Source of the DNA: Pseudomonadota bacterium
GTDB lineage: Bacteria; Pseudomonadota; Gammaproteobacteria; Steroidobacterales; Steroidobacteraceae
Assembly: GCA_023428645.1 (NCBI GenBank)
Contig: JAEYXD010000224.1
Location: forward strand, 1 to 10,434
DNA: 10,434 nucleotides
Direction of reading: 5' to 3'
The position numbers and the translations under genes are program-made. The first letter of the stretch is position 1. The number at the start of each line of letters is the position of its first letter. This document shows, piece after piece, positions 6,864 to 10,434 of the stretch. The notes beneath the pieces are model-generated. The model had not been told where the DNA came from. It saw only the letters and a program-made list of their open reading frames with translations, and searched no databases.

Positions 6864-7637
6864 TCAATCGTTCAAACTCGAAACAGTCGTCGCACCCGCC
6901 GCGCGCCGCTCTGCGATGTATTCGTCCAGCAACTTGCGTTGCTCGCCGGTGAGCTGCAGCTTCGCCAGCAGATCCGGCCTTCGTAACCACGTGACGCCGA
7001 GCGCCTGTTGCGTTCGCCAGCGTCGGATCGCGGCATGATTGCCGCTCAACAACACGGCCGGCACCTCGCGACCCTCGAAACTCTCTGGCCGCGTGTAGTG
7101 CGGCCAATCCAGCAAACCAGCCGAAAACGAATCCTGCTGCGCCGACTCGTCATCACCGAGCACACCCGGCAGCAGGCGCACGACCGCGTCGATCAACACC
7201 AGCGCGGGCAACTCACCGCCCGACAGCACGTAATCGCCGATCGAGATGCGCTCGTCGATCTCCATCTCGAGCAATCGCTCGTCGACGCCTTCGTAACGCC
7301 CGGCGAGCAGCAACATTCCGGGCAGCTGCGCGAGCTCGGCGGCTTTCGCCTGCGTCAACGTCGCACCGTCCGCGGCGAGATAGATGCTGCGCGAGCCTTG
7401 CGGCAGCCGCTCCCGCGCCGTGCGCAACGCCGTGCGCGTCGGCTCGATCTTCAGCACCATCCCCGGTCCACCGCCGTACGGCCGATCGTCGACCGTCTTG
7501 TGGACGTCCGTCGCAAACTCGCGCGGCGAGATCGTTCCCAAGCTCGCCTGGCCGCGCTCGATCGCACGGCCGACGACGCCGACCGCCGCGGACGCGGCCA
7601 CGAACTCCGGAAACAGCGTCACGACCTCGATGCGCAT
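6864..7637 (-). CDS. trmD: tRNA (guanine-N1-)-methyltransferase TrmD
   Basis: TrmD is an AdoMet-dependent dimeric SPOUT enzyme that makes m1G37 in tRNAs with a G36, which prevents +1 frameshifting on the ribosome. The 257-residue product is collinear with E. coli TrmD (255). The AdoMet-binding trefoil knot region shows 'LLAGRYEGVDERL' (110-122) and 'SIGDYVLSGGELPALVLID' (132-150). The catalytic residues fall at exactly the E. coli positions: Arg154 in 'AVVRLLPGVLG' and Asp169 in 'QQDSFSAGLLD'. 'HYTRPESFEG' and 'LSGNHAAIRRWR' are also conserved. The ATG at 7637 gives 'MRIEVVTLFPEF', the typical N-terminus; the frame is open to 8012, but that part overlaps rimM in another frame. The start lies eight bases after the rimM stop, and the rimM stop region itself provides TAGG as a weak ribosome binding site, so translation is probably coupled. 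Confidence 0.98.
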   Translation of the reverse strand: MRIEVVTLFPEFVAASAAVGVVGRAIERGQASLGTISPREFATDVHKTVDDRPYGGGPGMVLKIEPTRTALRTARERLPQGSRSIYLAADGATLTQAKAAELAQLPGMLLLAGRYEGVDERLLEMEIDERISIGDYVLSGGELPALVLIDAVVRLLPGVLGDDESAQQDSFSAGLLDWPHYTRPESFEGREVPAVLLSGNHAAIRRWRTQQALGVTWLRRPDLLAKLQLTGEQRKLLDEYIAERRAAGATTVSSLND

Positions 7638-7645
7638 ACCCGCGC

Positions 7646-8173
7646 CTAGGACCAGTCCGCCGACCAGTCCAGCACGATGCGACCGCCCGCCAAATCCACC
7701 TTCGCGATGCGATCCTTGACGAACGGGACCCAAATCTCGCGCTCGCCTCGAATCACGATCAGCGTTCCCGCCGGCGTCGACCTGAAATGATCGACCTTGC
7801 CTAGGCGCTCGCCGCTCACCGACTCCGCCTCGAGACCTTCGAGATCGCTCCAGTAATACTCGCCGGGTGCCGGCGGCGGCATGTGGCTCCGCCAGACCCC
7901 CAACTCCGCGCCGACGCGCGTACGCGCTTCCTCGGGAGTTTCGATGCCCTTGATCTTGCCGAGCACGCCCTTGCCGGTGACCCGGCCCGCTTCGAGCTCG
8001 ACTTGCGTCCATCCACCGGAGCCGCCGATCAGCAACTCCTCATATTCCAGGATGTTGTCCGGAGGGTCGGTGAAGGAATTGATCTTGACCCACCCCTGGA
8101 CTCCGAACGTGCCGGCGACCTTTCCCAGGACGACGACGCGGTCGGTCGGCTTCGACGACGCAGGATCGGACAA
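7646..8173 (-). CDS. rimM: Ribosome maturation factor RimM
   Basis: RimM binds the 30S subunit through S19 and helps mature the head of 16S rRNA; without it translation is inefficient. The 175-residue product (E. coli about 182) has the N-terminal RimM domain with 'VVLGKVAGTFGVQGWVKINSF' features at 14-34 and a C-terminal PRC-barrel from about 103, including 'EYYWSDLEGL' (105-114) and 'IWVPFVKDRIAKVDL' (147-161). The start codon is TTG at 8173, which gives 'MSDPAS'; I find no in-frame ATG at a suitable place, and GGCGAG upstream is only a modest ribosome binding site. The last residues repeat DWS (DWSADWS), from a direct repeat GACCAGTCC at 7651-7659 and 7664-7672 on plus. The gene lies 31 bases after rpsP, with a hairpin over the rpsP stop. 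Confidence 0.95.
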   Translation of the reverse strand: MSDPASSKPTDRVVVLGKVAGTFGVQGWVKINSFTDPPDNILEYEELLIGGSGGWTQVELEAGRVTGKGVLGKIKGIETPEEARTRVGAELGVWRSHMPPPAPGEYYWSDLEGLEAESVSGERLGKVDHFRSTPAGTLIVIRGEREIWVPFVKDRIAKVDLAGGRIVLDWSADWS

Positions 8174-8196
8174 TCGCGGCTCGCCGAAACGAATCG

Positions 8197-8215
8197 AGGC
8201 GGCCTTAGGCCGCCT
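8197..8215 (-). promoter_or_regulatory. Perfect hairpin with the rpsP stop codon as its loop
   Basis: On the minus strand AGGCGGCC and GGCCGCCT form a perfect 8-bp, nearly all-GC stem, and the three-base loop is exactly TAA, the rpsP stop codon. It ends 23 bases before the rimM TTG. No T-run follows, so it is not a classical terminator. It may limit ribosome read-on and expression of rimM relative to S16. Confidence 0.55.
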
Positions 8216-8456
8216 GCTTGCGCTGCTGCTTCACGAGCGCAGCGACGCGGTCGGAAGGCTTCGCGCCCTTGCCGATCCAATAGTCGATGCGGGTCAGGTC
8301 GAGCTGCAGCTTCGGCGCCTTGCCGGCGGGAATCGGGTTGAAATAGCCAACCTGTTCCAGCGTCATGCCGCCCTGACGGACGCGGCTGTCCGTGACAACC
8401 ACGTGATAGAACGGCTGTTTCTTCGCGCCGCGGCGGGTGAGCCGAATCGTTACCAT
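8205..8456 (-). CDS. rpsP: 30S ribosomal protein S16
   Basis: S16 is a structural protein needed for assembly of the 30S subunit. The 83-residue product matches the family (E. coli 82), with the signature N-terminus 'MVTIRLTRRGAKKQPFYHVV' and the blocks 'VGYFNPI' and 'DLTRIDYWIGKGAKPSDRV'. GAGG (8466-8469 on this strand) lies nine bases before the ATG at 8456. It heads the operon rpsP-rimM-trmD-rplS. The 228-base gap to ffh suggests its own promoter, as in E. coli. Confidence 0.98.
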   Translation of the reverse strand: MVTIRLTRRGAKKQPFYHVVVTDSRVRQGGMTLEQVGYFNPIPAGKAPKLQLDLTRIDYWIGKGAKPSDRVAALVKQQRKQAA

Positions 8457-8684
8457 CTGCTAAGGCCTCGAAATCTCAGTGAGAATCAGGGGTGAGCCCT
8501 GGAAAAGGGCGCGAATGTTACTCAAAAAAGCGTAAGCAAGCTACAGCAGGGTGGATTCTTTTTGGACCGAAGCCCCCGACGTAAGCCCGGGCCGGGTTCG
8601 CGGGTACCTTTTTGACGGTTACACGGCCCCATCGCCGAGCGCGCTGACGCTGACGGTCGACGCCCCACCCTTGCGGCCTGCCGA
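8457..8684. other. ffh-rpsP intergenic region and rpsP leader
   Basis: This 228-base gap should hold the end of the ffh transcript and the rpsP promoter, but I see no sigma70 pair with good spacing; TAACAT at about 8517-8522 on minus is a lone -10-like hexamer. A small hairpin, GCCCT-GGAAA-AGGGC at 8496-8510, lies in the presumed rpsP leader, about 40 bases before the start codon. A Cys-, Pro- and Thr-rich open frame on plus at 8551-8781 runs into the ffh tail and is not convincing as a gene. Confidence 0.5.
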
Positions 8685-10037
8685 TCACATCCCAGGCAGA
8701 CGCCCGCCGAAGGCCCGCATCATCTTCGCCAACCCGCCCCCTTTCGTCATGGATTTCATGACTTTCTGCATCTGCAGATAGTTCTTCAGGAGGCGGTTGA
8801 TCTCCGACACGTGCACGCCCGAGCCCGCGGCAATCCGGCGTTTGCGAGAGGCATCGATGGTCTTCGGATAGCGGCGCTCTCCAGGCGTCATCGAGCGAAT
8901 GATCGCGACCTGCCGCTTGATCTCCTTGTCGTTGCCCTGGGGCAGTTGCGCGGCCTTGCCAACGAGTTGGCTCGGCAGCTTGTCCATGAGCGAGGCCAAC
9001 CCGCCCATTTTCTCGACCTGCAGCAGCTGCTCGTGCAGGTCCTCGAGATCGAAGTCCTTACCCTTTTTCAGCTTGCGGGCGAGCTTCTCGGCCTGCTCGC
9101 GATCGACATTGCGAGTGACGTTCTCGACGAGCGACAAGACATCGCCCATGCCGAGAATGCGCGAGGCGACGCGCTCCGCATGAAACGGCTCGAGCGCGTC
9201 GGTCTTCTCGCCCGTGCCCATGAACAGGATCGGCTGGCCGGTGATCTGGCGCACGGACAGCGCGGCGCCCCCGCGCGCATCGCCGTCGGTCTTCGTCAGC
9301 ACGACGCCGGTGAGACTGAGCGCCGAGCCAAACGCCCGCGCCGCGTTGACCGCGTCCTGACCCGCCATGCTGTCGACGACGAACAAGGTCTCGGTAGGCT
9401 TCACGGCGGCGTCGATCTCGCGGATCTCCGACATCATCTCCTCGTCGACATGCAGTCGGCCGGCCGTATCGACGATCAGGACGTCGAACAAGGAACGTCG
9501 CGCTTCCTCGTGCGCTTCCCGCGCGAGCGTGACCGCGGGCTTGCTGGGGTCGGAGGGAAAGAACGCGATATCGAGTTGCTCGGCCAGGCGCTGGAGCTGG
9601 AGGATCGCCGCCGGGCGATAGACGTCGGTGCTCGCGAGGAGAACGCGCTTGCGCTCGTGCTCTTTCAGCCATTTCGCGAGCTTGCCCGCGGAGGTCGTCT
9701 TACCGGCGCCTTGCAGACCGGCCAGGAGAATCACGACAGGCGGCTGGGCGCGCAGGTTGAGCGGGCGTACGCCCTCGCCCATCAGCGCAATCAGCTCCTG
9801 ATGGATGAGACTGACGAGTGCCTGTCCGGGCGTCAGGCTTTTCTCGATTTCCTGGCCGAGGACCTTCGTCTTGATGGTTTCGATGAACGTCTTGACGACC
9901 GGCAAGGCGACGTCCGCCTCCAGGAGCGCCATGCGCACCTGCCGCAGCGTATCGGCAATGTTGTCTTCCGTGAGACGCCCGCGGCCGCGCAGGTTCTCGA
10001 TGACGCCTTGCAGGCGTTCCGTCAGTTTGTCGAACAT
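8685..10037 (-). CDS. ffh: Signal recognition particle protein Ffh (SRP54 homologue)
   Basis: Ffh is the GTPase of the bacterial signal recognition particle. With 4.5S RNA it binds signal sequences of nascent proteins and docks with FtsY at the membrane. The 450-residue product matches the family (E. coli 453). The N-domain helical bundle spans about 1-90. The G domain shows the P-loop 'GLQGAGKTTS' (107-116), 'DVYRPAA' (138-144), 'DTAGR' (190-194), 'TKTDGDARGG' (248-257) and 'GTGEK' closing the site. The methionine-rich M domain from about 325 holds the RNA-binding 'RIAAGSG' stretch and the Met-rich 'LQMQKVMKSM' tail that binds signal sequences. The ATG at 10037 gives the standard 'MFDKLTERL' start; only a weak GGATGAAG precedes it. 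The gene is divergent from the ypjD-like gene and upstream of rpsP in the same direction. Confidence 0.98.
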   Translation of the reverse strand: MFDKLTERLQGVIENLRGRGRLTEDNIADTLRQVRMALLEADVALPVVKTFIETIKTKVLGQEIEKSLTPGQALVSLIHQELIALMGEGVRPLNLRAQPPVVILLAGLQGAGKTTSAGKLAKWLKEHERKRVLLASTDVYRPAAILQLQRLAEQLDIAFFPSDPSKPAVTLAREAHEEARRSLFDVLIVDTAGRLHVDEEMMSEIREIDAAVKPTETLFVVDSMAGQDAVNAARAFGSALSLTGVVLTKTDGDARGGAALSVRQITGQPILFMGTGEKTDALEPFHAERVASRILGMGDVLSLVENVTRNVDREQAEKLARKLKKGKDFDLEDLHEQLLQVEKMGGLASLMDKLPSQLVGKAAQLPQGNDKEIKRQVAIIRSMTPGERRYPKTIDASRKRRIAAGSGVHVSEINRLLKNYLQMQKVMKSMTKGGGLAKMMRAFGGRLPGM

Positions 10038-10067
10038 GGCAATGCTTCATCCGGGAGGGTCGCGAGG

Positions 10068-10078
10068 CTACAGTGTAG
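10068..10078. promoter_or_regulatory. Short palindrome in the ffh leader
   Basis: CTACAGTGTAG is a perfect 5-1-5 palindrome 30 bases upstream of the ffh ATG. On the minus strand it contains TACACT, a possible -10 hexamer without a convincing -35 partner. It may be part of the ffh promoter or chance. Confidence 0.2.
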
Positions 10079-10109
10079 AGGGCGGTGATGAAAGGCAGCG
10101 GGCTGAACG

Positions 10110-10150
10110 CAATGCGATGCGATGCGATGCATTGCCATGCGACGCGATGC
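10110..10150. repeat. Tandem ATGCG pentamer tract
   Basis: ATGCG is repeated at 10112, 10117 and 10122, then ATGC at 10127, followed by decayed units (ATTGCC, ATGCG, ACGCG, ATGC). It lies in the divergent spacer between ffh and the ypjD-like gene. Confidence 0.6.
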
Positions 10151-10171
10151 AGAGACCCTTCGCTGCCCCCT

Positions 10172-10226
10172 CCCCTAACCCTCCCCCGCACGCGGGGGAG
10201 GGGGAGTTGGTCGAAGCCGTTTTTTG
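10172..10226 (+). repeat. GC-rich hairpin repeat element, copy 2 (REP-like)
   Basis: This copy has a perfect inverted repeat: CCCTCCCCCGC (10179-10189) and GCGGGGGAGGG (10192-10202). It is followed by AGTTGGTCGAAGCCG and a run of six T (10220-10225). It is related to the element at 6422-6477, in the same orientation. On the plus strand the stem and T-run resemble an intrinsic terminator, although the T-run lies 17 bases after the stem. It ends 28 bases before the GTG start of the ypjD-like gene. Confidence 0.65.
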
Positions 10227-10254
10227 TTAGCCTGCGGGTCCGACGATTTCCTAA

Positions 10255-10434
10255 GTGACCGATGTGTTAGCTGTTCTTGCCATTGCCTGTTACTTGGCGA
10301 GTGCCCTCTGGCTCGGATCCAGCGTCTATCGCGCTGCCGAACCGGCCGCTCGCGGCCGCCGCGTCGCGGGGCTCGCGATCGGTGTCGTCGCCGTCGTGGC
10401 CCATTGCATCTGGCTGTGGAGCACGGTCTTCGAC
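10255..10434 (+). CDS. ypjD: CcsA/YpjD-like inner-membrane cytochrome c assembly family protein, N-terminal part (cut)
   Basis: The first 60 residues of a membrane protein are visible and the frame is open at the window end. A hydrophobic segment spans about 3-22 (starting 'VLAVLAIACYLASALWLG') and a second spans about 38-58 (ending 'VVAHCIWLWSTVF'), with a short Arg-rich loop 'ARGRR' between. Divergent placement next to ffh, the 'AxxCHxI'-like pattern in the second helix and this topology match the YpjD family (related to CcsA/HemX, cytochrome c assembly), whose exact role is not settled. The start is GTG at 10255, since an in-frame TAA (10252-10254) directly precedes it; a second GTG three codons on is possible. 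No clear ribosome binding site is seen. The family call rests on a short segment and on synteny. Confidence 0.7.
   Translation, partial: MTDVLAVLAIACYLASALWLGSSVYRAAEPAARGRRVAGLAIGVVAVVAHCIWLWSTVFD

Noticed and set aside
8581..8615. GC-rich stretch followed by TTTTT on plus as a terminator
   Set aside because: No plus-strand gene precedes it, and the possible stems need loops that are too small or contain mismatches.
8551..8781. Small plus-strand frame in the ffh-rpsP gap
   Set aside because: It has no ribosome binding site, is Pro-rich, and its last third overlaps the end of ffh.
8811..10088. 425-codon open frame on plus, antisense to ffh
   Set aside because: It is a shadow of ffh with no motif and with composition typical of antisense frames in GC-rich DNA.

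Overview
This window reads as ordinary core chromosome of a high-GC proteobacterium. The best guess is a gammaproteobacterium: the order ypjD (divergent) / ffh - rpsP - rimM - trmD - rplS matches the E. coli neighbourhood, kbl-tdh is paired as in E. coli, and SppA is the long two-domain form. The TonB-dependent receptor carries an 'IIVTAERR' TonB box, a type common in Xanthomonadales/Nevskiales/Steroidobacter-like lineages. The species cannot be named from this sequence alone.

Layout from left to right. At 1-582 (minus) is the N-terminal part of a TonB-dependent outer-membrane receptor, cut by the window edge. A 335-base divergent spacer follows. At 918-3228 (plus) lies the threonine-degradation pair kbl then tdh. 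They converge on a minus-strand block running right to left: ffh (10037-8685), rpsP, rimM, trmD and rplS (8456-6503), then a spacer rich in hairpins, then a secreted PQQ-dependent sorbosone/glucose dehydrogenase-like protein (6215-5100) and signal peptide peptidase sppA (5083-3254). At the right edge, divergent from ffh, starts a CcsA/YpjD-like inner-membrane protein (10255 onward, cut).

How they work together. Tdh oxidises L-threonine to 2-amino-3-ketobutyrate and Kbl splits that with CoA into glycine and acetyl-CoA. Ffh is the protein of the signal recognition particle that targets nascent membrane proteins. The next four genes supply ribosomal proteins S16 and L19 plus a 30S maturation factor (RimM) and a tRNA m1G37 methyltransferase (TrmD). 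SppA digests cleaved signal peptides in the inner membrane. The dehydrogenase-like protein is probably periplasmic.

I see no new defence, mobile or biosynthetic system here. The points worth a second look are non-coding: two copies of a roughly 56-base GC-rich hairpin repeat bracketing the ffh-rplS block; a perfect hairpin whose loop is exactly the rpsP stop codon, followed by a TTG-started rimM; a 13-bp hairpin between rplS and the dehydrogenase; and a short pentamer repeat in the ffh/ypjD divergent spacer.
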